NCBI GenBank assembly: GCA_023398855.1
Contig: JAEWRS010000104.1
Location: 1-6,075 of the forward strand
From: Bacillota bacterium
Lineage (GTDB): Bacteria; Bacillota; Clostridia; Lachnospirales; Lachnospiraceae
Direction: 5' to 3'
Length of the DNA stretch: 6,075 nt
The translations under genes were made by a program, and so were the position numbers. Shown one piece after another: positions 1 through 6,075 of this stretch. The first letter of the stretch is position 1. Each line of letters starts with the position of its first letter. Below the pieces are notes generated by a model. That model was not told the DNA's origin. It did not search any database and saw only the letters and a list, made by a program, of their open reading frames with translations.

Positions 1-1149
1 GTAGGAACCGGTGTGGGTGTGAACGCACTTCTTTCCCGTTCCTTAGGAGAGCAAAATCAGAAAGCCGCCGACTTAGCTGCTGTCAATGGGATATTTGTTT
101 TTATTCTCAGTTACTTTATCACCGCAATGCTGGCAATTTTCTTTTCCAGGTTTTATTTTACGGTTCAGACAGACAATGTGGAAATTATCAGCCAGGGAAC
201 CACTTACTTATCTATATGCACCATCTTCTCCTTTGGCGTTTATTTACAAATCGCTTTTGAACGGATCATGCAGTCCACCGGACGCACCATCTACAACATG
301 ATCACCCAGGGGCTTGGAGCTATCATCAATATCATTCTGGATCCCATCCTTATTTTCGGGCTTTTCGGATTTCCCCGCATGGGCATTGCCGGAGCAGCCA
401 TTGCAACCGTTATCGGCCAGATCATCGCCATGATACTTCTGCTGCATTTTAATTTAACCAGAAATCCTGACGTGAATTTAAATATGCGGAACTTCCGTCC
501 TCACAAAGAAACCATTATGGATATTTACAAGGTGGGGCTTCCATCCATTATCATGCAGTCCATCGGTTCAGTCATGACTTTTGGTGTGAATAAAATCCTC
601 CTTTTGTTCTCTGAAACAGCGGTGTCCGTCTTTGGCATCTTCTTTAAACTGCAAAGCTTTATCTTTATGCCTGTATTCGGGCTTAATAACGGTATGGTCC
701 CTATTGTGGCCTATAACTGGGGTGCTAAAAACAAGGACCGCATCATGAAGACCATACGCTCCAGTATTATTGGTTCGGTCTCTATCATGCTTATTGGAGT
801 ACTGATCTTCCAAATATTCCCAAAACAGCTTTTACTCCTGTTTGATGCTTCTGAGCACATGATTTTAATTGGTGTTCCTGCTTTGCGCATCATTAGTTCT
901 GGTTTCCTTTTTGCCGGCTACAGCATTATTGTCGGTTCCGTTTTCCAGGCTCTTGGAAACGGCATCTATAGCCTCATGGTATCCATTGCCAGACAGCTTG
1001 TATGTATTTTACCTTTGGCGTATATATTTGCAAGATTCTTTGGTCTGCATGCCATATGGTATGCTTTCCCTCTGGCAGAGATTATGGCACTGGTCCTGAC
1101 CACCATTTTGTTTCGGCGTATTTATGAAAATAAAATTAAAAAACTTTAG
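1..1149 (+). CDS. MATE family efflux transporter, N-terminus cut off by the window edge
   Basis: This is an integral membrane exporter of the MATE family, which expels drugs or other organic cations in exchange for Na+ or H+. The frame is open from base 1 and ends at TAG 1147-1149, giving 382 visible residues against about 450 for the family, so roughly 70 are missing. The first visible residues (VGTGVGVNALLSRSLGE) match the conserved end of an early transmembrane region. The GTG at 13 is therefore an internal Val codon, not the start. Other family signatures are ERIMQSTGRT, LDPILIFGLFGFP with GIAGAAIAT, the second-half NNGMVPIVAYNWGAKN, and FQALGNG. About ten hydrophobic segments are visible. 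The C-terminus is short and basic (RRIYENKIKKL). It lies 20 bases before the YacP-like gene and is probably co-transcribed with it. The family is certain from these motifs. The substrate cannot be read from sequence, and a MepA- or DinF-like subgroup is only a guess. Confidence 0.93.
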   Translation, partial: VGTGVGVNALLSRSLGEQNQKAADLAAVNGIFVFILSYFITAMLAIFFSRFYFTVQTDNVEIISQGTTYLSICTIFSFGVYLQIAFERIMQSTGRTIYNMITQGLGAIINIILDPILIFGLFGFPRMGIAGAAIATVIGQIIAMILLLHFNLTRNPDVNLNMRNFRPHKETIMDIYKVGLPSIIMQSIGSVMTFGVNKILLLFSETAVSVFGIFFKLQSFIFMPVFGLNNGMVPIVAYNWGAKNKDRIMKTIRSSIIGSVSIMLIGVLIFQIFPKQLLLLFDASEHMILIGVPALRIISSGFLFAGYSIIVGSVFQALGNGIYSLMVSIARQLVCILPLAYIFARFFGLHAIWYAFPLAEIMALVLTTILFRRIYENKIKKL

Positions 1150-1157
1150 GCTTTCAC

Positions 1158-1162
1158 AGAGG
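1158..1162 (+). promoter_or_regulatory. Ribosome binding site of the YacP-like gene
   Basis: AGAGG lies 7 bases before the ATG at 1170. It sits in the 20-base gap after the MATE stop codon. This supports the chosen start and translation from a shared transcript. Confidence 0.7.
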
Positions 1163-1169
1163 TTATCAT

Positions 1170-1691
1170 ATGAGTTCTGAATATCTGCTAGTAGACGGTT
1201 ACAACATCATATTTGCCTGGCCTGAGCTAAAGGATTTGGCAGAGACCAATATGGACTCCGCCAGAACCAGGCTTCAGGACATTCTCTGCAATTACCAGGG
1301 TTATAAAAAGTGTAATGTGGTTCTTGTTTTTGATGGCTACAAGGTCAAGGGAAACACGGGCACTGTCATGGAATACCACAACATTCATGTGATTTTTACC
1401 AAAGAAGCCGAAACAGCAGACCAGTATATTGAAAAGGTCTCCCAGCAGATTGGCAGACAGTACCAGGTACGGGTGGCCACCTCAGACAAGATAGAACAGA
1501 TTATCATTCTGGGAAAGGGCTGTACACGCCTTTCCGCCAGAGATTTAAAAAAAGAAATTGAAGAGACAAATACCGAAATTAAAAAGGAGCACTTAGAACG
1601 GATTCCTTCAAAGAAAAACCGTCTTTTTGACAACCTGGACCCGGAATTGTTTGAATATCTGGAAAAAATACGGCTGAACAAACATGATTAG
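1170..1691 (+). CDS. yacP: NYN (PIN-like) domain endoribonuclease, YacP/Rae1 family
   Basis: This is a 173-residue soluble protein of the NYN nuclease family. B. subtilis YacP (Rae1) is a ribosome-associated endonuclease that cuts certain mRNAs while they are being translated. The match to remembered YacP is close along the length: LLVDGYNIIFAWPELKDL at 6-23, VLVFDGYKVKG at 51-61, VIFTKEAETADQYIEK at 74-89, VATSDKIEQ at 102-110 and SARDLKKEIE further on. Acidic residues D9, D55, D84 and D106 sit where NYN/PIN nucleases bind their metal ion, so the active site looks intact. The length equals the family norm of about 170. The C-terminal third is charged and probably helical. The start is fixed by AGAGG 7 bases upstream and by the family N-terminus. 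In Bacillus the gene sits near cysS and rlmB. Here it follows a MATE gene and precedes mntP. The family is clear; whether the RNA targets are the same as Rae1's is inferred. Confidence 0.88.
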   Translation: MSSEYLLVDGYNIIFAWPELKDLAETNMDSARTRLQDILCNYQGYKKCNVVLVFDGYKVKGNTGTVMEYHNIHVIFTKEAETADQYIEKVSQQIGRQYQVRVATSDKIEQIIILGKGCTRLSARDLKKEIEETNTEIKKEHLERIPSKKNRLFDNLDPELFEYLEKIRLNKHD

Positions 1692-1716
1692 GCATATATT
1701 TATATCACCAATACGC

Positions 1717-1722
1717 AGGAGG
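1717..1722 (+). promoter_or_regulatory. Strong ribosome binding site of mntP
   Basis: A full AGGAGG lies 8 bases before the ATG at 1731. It is the strongest Shine-Dalgarno sequence in the window. The gap after the yacP stop is only 39 bases and contains no hairpin large enough to be a riboswitch or terminator. Confidence 0.85.
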
Positions 1723-1730
1723 AATATCTC

Positions 1731-2294
1731 ATGTCTTTACTGGAATTGTTCATCATAGCGGTAGCCTTATCCATGGATGCTTTTGCAGTTTCCATATGCA
1801 AAGGATTATGCATGCCAAAGATGAACTGGAATCATGCTGTTATTGTTGGGTTGTATTTCGGAGGGTTTCAGTCCGGAATGCCCCTAATAGGATACCTGCT
1901 TGGTTCACAGTTTAAGGAGGCCATTACCTCCTTTGACCACTGGATCGCCTTTATCCTGCTTGGAGCCATCGGCTTAAACATGATAAAGGAATCCTTTGGC
2001 AAAGAGGAAGAAGATTGTGAGGATTCCCCCATGGCTCCTCAAACCATGATTCCATTGGCAGTGGCAACCAGTATTGATGCACTTGCAGTCGGTGTGACCT
2101 TTGCATTTCTCCAGGTACAGATCGTCCCGGCAGTCTCCTTTATTGGAGTCACCACCTTCACACTTTCCATTCTTGGTGTTAAGGTTGGAAATGTATTTGG
2201 TACACGTTATAAGTCTAAGGCCGAATTTGCCGGAGGCCTGATCCTGATCCTCATGGGAATCAAAATCCTGGTACAGCACTTAATGGAGTGTTAG
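1731..2294 (+). CDS. mntP: Manganese efflux pump MntP
   Basis: This is a 187-residue inner-membrane exporter that lowers cytoplasmic Mn2+, the full length for MntP (formerly YebN). The protein is two homologous three-helix halves. Each carries the family aspartate motif: [10 protein letters not shown] with D16 and [10 protein letters not shown] with D116, matching the two functionally important aspartates of the E. coli protein. Other signatures are [19 protein letters not shown] (40-58), [13 protein letters not shown] (69-81), and the C-terminal [16 protein letters not shown]. An acidic cytoplasmic loop (KEEEDCEDS, 91-99) joins the halves. Six membrane segments can be read at about 4-25, 36-58, 68-88, 106-126, 131-151 and 164-183. 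The start is backed by AGGAGG. The gene follows yacP by 39 bases and is the last of the + strand unit. Its stop codon overlaps the 3' end of treC. No yybP-ykoY manganese riboswitch fits in the gap before it. Confidence 0.96.
   Translation: MSLLELFIIAVALSMDAFAVSICKGLCMPKMNWNHAVIVGLYFGGFQSGMPLIGYLLGSQFKEAITSFDHWIAFILLGAIGLNMIKESFGKEEEDCEDSPMAPQTMIPLAVATSIDALAVGVTFAFLQVQIVPAVSFIGVTTFTLSILGVKVGNVFGTRYKSKAEFAGGLILILMGIKILVQHLMEC
2291..2294. other. 4-bp tail-to-tail overlap of mntP and treC
   Basis: The mntP stop TAG occupies 2292-2294 on the + strand. The treC stop TAA is the complement of 2291-2293. The two converging genes thus share four bases. I see no GC-rich hairpin followed by a T-run on either strand within about 60 bases, so no intrinsic terminator is visible at this junction. 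Confidence 0.9.
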
Positions 2295-3949
2295 ACCGTT
2301 TCACAGGAATGCAGCATGACAGCACCAAATGGTTCCAGAACAAGCCTTTTCTCTTTGATCTCCGGGCTGGCACAATTAGATAACAGGATTTTCCAGCCCT
2401 CCAGTATCTCGCTGCCTTCCATTTCCTGGCTCTTATCAGTGAAATTAGCATAGACCAGAAGTTTTTCTTTCTGCCACCTTCTCCTATAGGCAAATACTCC
2501 TTTTTGCTTCACTAAAACAGGCTCATAATTTCCTTCGCTGATCACCCTGCAGCTTTTTCTAAGCTCAACCAGCTTTTGATAATAGAAAAATATCGAATCA
2601 GGATCAGCAAGGCTTTCTTTCACATTGATCGCAGCATGGTTTTTATTCACATTAATCCATGGCACGCCTGTGGTAAATCCTGCCTGCTCTCCATCCTCCC
2701 ACTGCATGGGGGTCCTGGCATTATCCCTGGACCTTTCTCTTAAAATCCGGTAAATTTCCTCTTCTTCTATTCCCTGTTCCTTTAATATAGCAAAGTAGTG
2801 AAGACTTTCCACATCCCGGTATTGGGAAATGTGGCTAAAACAGGCATTGGTCATGCCAATTTCCTCCCCCTGGTAAATATAGGGAGTGCCCCTCATCCCG
2901 TGGATAACCGTTGCCAGCATCTTAGCGGACTGCTTTCTGTGCTCTTTGTCATCTCCAAACCTGGATACAGCCCTGGGTTGATCATGATTACACCAGAATA
3001 CCGCATTCCAGCCGTTCTCTTTGGCCATAGATGTCTGCCATGTATGGAATATCTTTTTGAGCTTTCCAAAATCATAGGGCATTAGGGACCATTTGTCTCC
3101 TCCCTGGTAATCCACTTTTAAATGATGGAAATTAAAACACATCTTAAGCTGCTTTTCCTCTGGATTGGTATAGCGGATGCAGTGGTCAATGGTGGTAGAG
3201 GACATCTCTCCCACTGTAATGATATCCTCCGTATCCAGGCCTGTATCCTTCACGACTTCCTTTAAATATTCATGGATCCGGGGGCCGTCGGTATAAAACC
3301 GGCGGCCGTCTCCCTCCTCATCGTCTTCCCAGGCAGATGGTTTGGATACCAGATTGATAACATCAAACCGGAATCCCCGTATCCCCTTTTCCTTCCAGAA
3401 ACGGATCACTTGTTTTATCTCTTCCCGCACCAGGGGATTATCCCAGTTTAAATCTGCCTGGGTCTTATCATATAAATGCAGGTAATATTTTCCTGCTTCT
3501 TCCGAATATTCCCATGCGCTGCCTCCGAATTTTGACTGCCAGTTAGTGGGCGGATTCCCCGGAGCTCCTTCTTTAAAGAAATAGTAGTCCTGAAACCGTT
3601 TGTCACCTTGAAGAGCCCTTTGAAACCACTCATGGCTTGTGGAGGTATGGTTGAAAACCATATCAAACATCAGACCCATACCTAAGTCTCCTGCTTTTGC
3701 AATCAGCTCTTCCAAATCCTCCATAGTTCCAAACAAAGGATCAATCCGGCAGTAGTCCTGGATATCATACCCATTGTCATTTTGGGGAGACAGGAAAAAC
3801 GGAGTCAGCCAAAGGTAATCCACGCCCAACAGCTTTAGGTAATCCAGCTTTTCCAGCACTCCTCTTAAATCTCCTGTTCCATCTCCATTGCTGTCCATAA
3901 AGGATTTTGGATAGATCTGATATACACATGATTTCTTAAAGCTCTCCAT
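2291..3949 (-). CDS. treC: Trehalose-6-phosphate hydrolase (alpha,alpha-phosphotrehalase), GH13
   Basis: This cytoplasmic enzyme hydrolyses trehalose 6-phosphate to glucose and glucose 6-phosphate. It has 552 residues, within the family's usual 540-570. The (beta/alpha)8 barrel opens with VYQIYPKSF (9-17) and a likely Ca2+-binding loop DSNGDGTGD (19-27). DNGYDIQDY (58-66) and DMVFNHTS (96-103) follow. The catalytic triad of GH13 is complete: nucleophile D196 in GFRFDVIN, acid/base E248 in TVGEMSS, and transition-state stabiliser D323 in CNHDQPR. The stretch [18 protein letters not shown] and [11 protein letters not shown] are typical of phosphotrehalases rather than oligo-1,6-glucosidases. 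The neighbouring trehalose PTS gene agrees. The C-terminal beta domain runs from about 475. The ATG directly follows the treB stop TAG with no gap, and its AAGGGA ribosome site lies 9 bases upstream inside treB. Translational coupling is likely. Bacillus calls this gene treA. The remaining alternative, a general alpha-glucosidase, is unlikely. Confidence 0.95.
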   Translation of the reverse strand: MESFKKSCVYQIYPKSFMDSNGDGTGDLRGVLEKLDYLKLLGVDYLWLTPFFLSPQNDNGYDIQDYCRIDPLFGTMEDLEELIAKAGDLGMGLMFDMVFNHTSTSHEWFQRALQGDKRFQDYYFFKEGAPGNPPTNWQSKFGGSAWEYSEEAGKYYLHLYDKTQADLNWDNPLVREEIKQVIRFWKEKGIRGFRFDVINLVSKPSAWEDDEEGDGRRFYTDGPRIHEYLKEVVKDTGLDTEDIITVGEMSSTTIDHCIRYTNPEEKQLKMCFNFHHLKVDYQGGDKWSLMPYDFGKLKKIFHTWQTSMAKENGWNAVFWCNHDQPRAVSRFGDDKEHRKQSAKMLATVIHGMRGTPYIYQGEEIGMTNACFSHISQYRDVESLHYFAILKEQGIEEEEIYRILRERSRDNARTPMQWEDGEQAGFTTGVPWINVNKNHAAINVKESLADPDSIFFYYQKLVELRKSCRVISEGNYEPVLVKQKGVFAYRRRWQKEKLLVYANFTDKSQEMEGSEILEGWKILLSNCASPEIKEKRLVLEPFGAVMLHSCETV

Positions 3950-5359
3950 CTAAACGATTCCCTTCTTCTTTCCAAGTATGACTGTCATCCCAAAGGGCAC
4001 TGCAACGGCAATGAGCATGCAGATTCCGAATATTCCCATATACTGGGGCTGAATGGAAAGAATTCCAGGAAGGCCGCCAACTCCAATGGAATTTGCCATA
4101 ACATTCATTCCTACTGAAACAGTAGCAGCTATAGCGGATCCAATCATAGCAGAAAGGAACGGAAACCCTCTCTTTAAATTCACACCAAACATAGCTGGTT
4201 CTGTAACTCCCAGGTAACAGGAAATACAGGCAGGAATAGAGATCTGCTTTGCTTCCTCATCTTTCTTTTGAAGATACATCATACCCAGAACCGCAGATCC
4301 CTGGGCAATGTTTGATAAAGCGATCATCGGCCACAGCATGGTGCCTCCGAATTCAGCCATGAGCTGTAAGTCAATGGCATTGGTCATATGGTGAAGCCCT
4401 GTGATGACAAGGGGGGCATATACAAATCCAAATAAGGTTGCAAATAACCAGCGGAAACTGGAGGTAAGACCAGCATAAACAACCTTGGAGATCCAGGAGC
4501 CAATCACCCAGCCAATGGGTCCTACCACTGCATGAGCAGCGATCACTGCAAGCAAAAGGGATAAAAATGGTACTACAATCATGGAAACCGCCTGAGGCGT
4601 GATCTTCTTAAAGAACCTTTCTAAATATACCAACACAAATCCGGCAAGTATAGCCGGAATAACCTGGGCCTGATAACCGATCATCTGCATTTTCGCAAAC
4701 CCAAAATCCCAAACAGGCACTTCTGCCCCTGATGCCATGGCATAGGCATTTAAAAGCTGAGGCGAGACAAGGGTCAGTCCAAGGACAATACCAAGGATCT
4801 GAGTGGTTCCCATCTTTTTTGTTACTGACCAGGTGATACCTACCGGCAGGAAATGGAAAATGGCTTCCCCAAGGAGCCAGAGGAAACTATGTACGCCGGC
4901 CCAGAACTGGGATGAGGCTACAAGGGTTTCTGTTCCTCCGTTTACTAACTTAATCTCACCTATAATGTTTCTGAATCCCAGAATCAGACCTCCTACAATG
5001 ATCGCGGGAATCAATGGCGCAAAGATCTCTGCAATATCAGCTACACCCCGCTGCAAAAGATTTAAATTTCCCTTGGCTTCTTTCTTTACTTCATCCTTTG
5101 ACACTCCCTCAACACCGGAAATGGAAACAAACTCATTGTAAAAGGACTGCACATCATTTCCAATGATCACCTGAAACTGTCCGGCCTGAGTAAAAGTGCC
5201 TTTTACACTTGGAAGGGCTTCGATCTTCTTTGTATCTGCTTTTCCCGGATCAACCAGAGCAAAACGCATTCTGGTCATACAGTGGCTCACTGCCCCGATA
5301 TTTTCCTTGCCCCCAACGTACTCTAATAGTTTTTTCCCATCGCTTTCATACTTACCCAT
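3950..5359 (-). CDS. treB: PTS trehalose transporter subunit EIIBC
   Basis: This membrane permease takes up trehalose and phosphorylates it to trehalose 6-phosphate using phosphate passed from HPr and an EIIA protein. With the start chosen here it has 469 residues. The N-terminal EIIB domain (about 8-85) has the phosphorylated cysteine C27 in AVSHCMTRMRFAL. The EIIC domain (about 105-465) has around ten membrane segments, the ITGLHHMTNAIDLQL motif (319-333), SNIAQGSAVLG, and the sugar-site GVTEPAMFGVN (384-394, E387). These match trehalose-specific TreB/TreP closely. No EIIA domain is present, which is normal for this type; a glucose-type EIIA must act in trans. The ATG at 5359 is chosen because AAGGGAG (5367-5373) lies 7 bases upstream and because TreB proteins begin MGxxxxxxxxIVxxVGG. 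In-frame ATGs at 5365 and 5380 are possible but poorer. The gene is expressed from the promoter just upstream and abuts treC. Confidence 0.95.
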   Translation of the reverse strand: MGKYESDGKKLLEYVGGKENIGAVSHCMTRMRFALVDPGKADTKKIEALPSVKGTFTQAGQFQVIIGNDVQSFYNEFVSISGVEGVSKDEVKKEAKGNLNLLQRGVADIAEIFAPLIPAIIVGGLILGFRNIIGEIKLVNGGTETLVASSQFWAGVHSFLWLLGEAIFHFLPVGITWSVTKKMGTTQILGIVLGLTLVSPQLLNAYAMASGAEVPVWDFGFAKMQMIGYQAQVIPAILAGFVLVYLERFFKKITPQAVSMIVVPFLSLLLAVIAAHAVVGPIGWVIGSWISKVVYAGLTSSFRWLFATLFGFVYAPLVITGLHHMTNAIDLQLMAEFGGTMLWPMIALSNIAQGSAVLGMMYLQKKDEEAKQISIPACISCYLGVTEPAMFGVNLKRGFPFLSAMIGSAIAATVSVGMNVMANSIGVGGLPGILSIQPQYMGIFGICMLIAVAVPFGMTVILGKKKGIV

Positions 5360-5366
5360 ATTCATA

Positions 5367-5373
5367 CTCCCTT
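5367..5373 (-). promoter_or_regulatory. Ribosome binding site that decides the treB start
   Basis: Read on the - strand this is AAGGGAG, 7 bases before the ATG at 5359. It falls inside the coding sequence if the upstream ATG at 5380 were used, and only 1 base before the ATG at 5365. Spacing therefore favours 5359. The 5380 ATG has only a weak GGGAAG upstream. Confidence 0.7.
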
Positions 5374-5397
5374 CATACATGTTTTTGGCTTCCCATT

Positions 5398-5415
5398 GAC
5401 TTATACGTTATTTTC
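5398..5415 (-). promoter_or_regulatory. Possible second, degenerate TreR operator
   Basis: On the - strand this 18-bp stretch matches the perfect palindrome upstream at 11 of 18 positions, with the core ACGTATA and one half (7 of 9) well kept. It is not itself a good palindrome. Its centre lies 31 bp from the main operator, about three helical turns, and just downstream of the predicted transcription start. That placement suits a cooperative second TreR site. AT-rich chance similarity remains possible. Confidence 0.35.
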
Positions 5416-5423
5416 ATGCTTTC

Positions 5424-5452
5424 AATATAACATATACGTATATGTTTGTCAA
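5424..5452 (-). promoter_or_regulatory. Sigma-A type promoter of treBC
   Basis: On the - strand there is TTGACA (5452-5447), a spacer of exactly 17 bases, then TATATT (5429-5424). The -35 is a perfect match to consensus and the -10 differs at one of six positions. Transcription should start near 5416-5418, leaving a leader of roughly 57 bases before the treB ATG. The whole spacer is taken up by the palindromic operator. The gap between treR and treB shows no terminator hairpin, so some treR transcripts may also read into treB. Confidence 0.85.
5429..5446. promoter_or_regulatory. 18-bp perfect palindrome, likely TreR operator
   Basis: AACATATACGTATATGTT is identical to its own reverse complement over all 18 bases. 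It fills the spacer between the -35 and -10 boxes and shares one base with the -10. GntR/UTRA dimers bind palindromes of this size, and treR is the adjacent gene. Bound TreR would exclude RNA polymerase; trehalose 6-phosphate, the usual TreR inducer, would relieve this. Assignment to TreR is inferred from position and symmetry. Confidence 0.8.
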
Positions 5453-5468
5453 CATGCAGAAAAGATAT

Positions 5469-6075
5469 TTATAATTTCCGTCTGGCGAAGTCCACAAACT
5501 TAAACTTGTCCGGTCTGTGGCGGGATTCCGTATACTGGAATAAGGTGGAGTCTTCCAGATACGTATAGCTTTTCACTACAACTACCATATCATAGGGTCC
5601 CATATCCAGAAGGCGGTAATCCTCATCTCCAGCCATGTGGACTGTGATCTCCTTCATGGCAAAGCCGATTTTAAGGCCCTGCTCATTTTCCAGATACTCA
5701 TAAACAGAATCCTGGGCCGCACGCAAAGGCAGATTCTCCACAATTCTCCGGGAAAAATAATCCTTATCAATGATGATTTTTTCTCCGTCAATCTCCCGGA
5801 CACGTTCCAGCACAAAGGCCTCATCCTCCGGGCCAATCTGCAGCGCTTCCATGAGCTTTTTATTATTTTTCACAATTTCCAGATTCTCTACAAAGGTTTT
5901 TGGCCTGGAATCAGAAAAACGGTAAATTTCCTTAAAGCTTGCGATCTCTGAAACGGGAAAATTAAATTTACTCTTATCCAGCACTTCTGCGGCCTTTCCC
6001 CTGGCTTTCCGGATGCAGCCTTCCTTTGCCAAAAGCTCCAGAGCCTTTCGCACAGTATCCCGGGAAGCCCCGTAT
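5469..6075 (-). CDS. treR: Trehalose operon repressor TreR (GntR family, UTRA domain), N-terminus cut off by the window edge
   Basis: This is a DNA-binding repressor of the GntR family, HutC/UTRA subfamily, which in characterised TreR proteins is released from DNA by trehalose 6-phosphate. The frame is open to the right edge, giving 201 visible residues; about 35-40 are missing from a usual 235-240. The visible part begins inside the winged helix-turn-helix at YGASRDTVRKALELLAKEG, the recognition helix and following helix, then the wing IRKARGK. The GTG at 6053 encodes a Val within this helix and is not the start. The UTRA effector domain covers about visible residues 38-196. The ending QYTESRHRPDKFKFVDFARR is highly characteristic of TreR. 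The gene lies upstream of treB on the same strand, 109 bases from the chosen treB start, with the likely operator between. Its own promoter lies outside the window, so autoregulation cannot be judged. Confidence 0.93.
   Translation of the reverse strand, partial: YGASRDTVRKALELLAKEGCIRKARGKAAEVLDKSKFNFPVSEIASFKEIYRFSDSRPKTFVENLEIVKNNKKLMEALQIGPEDEAFVLERVREIDGEKIIIDKDYFSRRIVENLPLRAAQDSVYEYLENEQGLKIGFAMKEITVHMAGDEDYRLLDMGPYDMVVVVKSYTYLEDSTLFQYTESRHRPDKFKFVDFARRKL

Noticed and set aside
13..15. GTG as the start of the MATE gene
   Set aside because: The frame is open to base 1, and the residues on both sides fit a conserved internal MATE motif. No ribosome site can be seen, and about 70 residues would be missing.
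1692..1716. TATATT-like -10 box before mntP
   Set aside because: The AT-rich stretch has no convincing -35 box at 16-18 bases upstream, so I do not call a promoter.
2260..3666. Several 60-100 codon open frames inside treC on either strand
   Set aside because: They overlap a clearly coding gene in other frames, have low-complexity or Trp/Arg/Cys-rich translations unlike real proteins, and resemble no family I know.
5372..5395. Tiny upstream ORF in the treB leader (MGSQKHV, then stop)
   Set aside because: It has no ribosome binding site, and such short ATG-to-stop runs are expected by chance.
5411..5426. Catabolite repression (cre) site near the treBC transcription start
   Set aside because: On the - strand TGAAAGC matches one half of a cre consensus, but the centre and other half (ATGAAAA) do not.
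6051..6053. GTG as the start of treR
   Set aside because: The codons upstream read YGASRDT, which continues the GntR recognition helix, so this GTG is an internal Val and the gene runs off the window.

Overview
The window looks like chromosomal DNA from a low-to-mid GC anaerobic Bacillota. The protein family variants and mixed codon use suggest a Lachnospiraceae or Clostridium-like genome, but this is inference from general familiarity and no marker gene is present. There is no mobile element, CRISPR array, tRNA or rRNA. Nearly every base is coding, and the longest gap between genes is about 110 bases.

Left half (1-2294, + strand): three co-directional genes. The first is the C-terminal four-fifths of a MATE-family multidrug efflux transporter, cut by the window's left edge. 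After 20 bases comes a NYN-domain endoribonuclease closely resembling B. subtilis YacP/Rae1. After 39 bases comes the manganese exporter MntP. The short gaps, the good ribosome binding site before each of the last two genes and the lack of visible terminators suggest one transcription unit whose promoter lies outside the window.

Right half (6075-2291, - strand): a trehalose utilisation locus in the order treR, treB, treC. TreR is a GntR/UTRA repressor cut by the right edge. TreB is the membrane EIIBC of the phosphotransferase system, which imports trehalose as trehalose 6-phosphate. TreC is a GH13 hydrolase that splits this into glucose and glucose 6-phosphate. treB and treC abut with no gap (TAG then ATG).

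The gap between treR and treB holds a textbook promoter: TTGACA, 17 bases, TATATT. Its spacer is filled by a perfect 18-bp palindrome, the likely TreR operator. A weaker partial copy sits about 31 bp downstream, just after the predicted transcription start. The expected logic is that TreR blocks RNA polymerase at this promoter until trehalose 6-phosphate releases it.

The two units converge, and the mntP and treC ends overlap by 4 bp with no room for an intergenic terminator. I found no previously undescribed system. The most interesting points are the operator placed within the promoter spacer, the tail-to-tail overlap, and the YacP/Rae1 gene sitting between two export genes.
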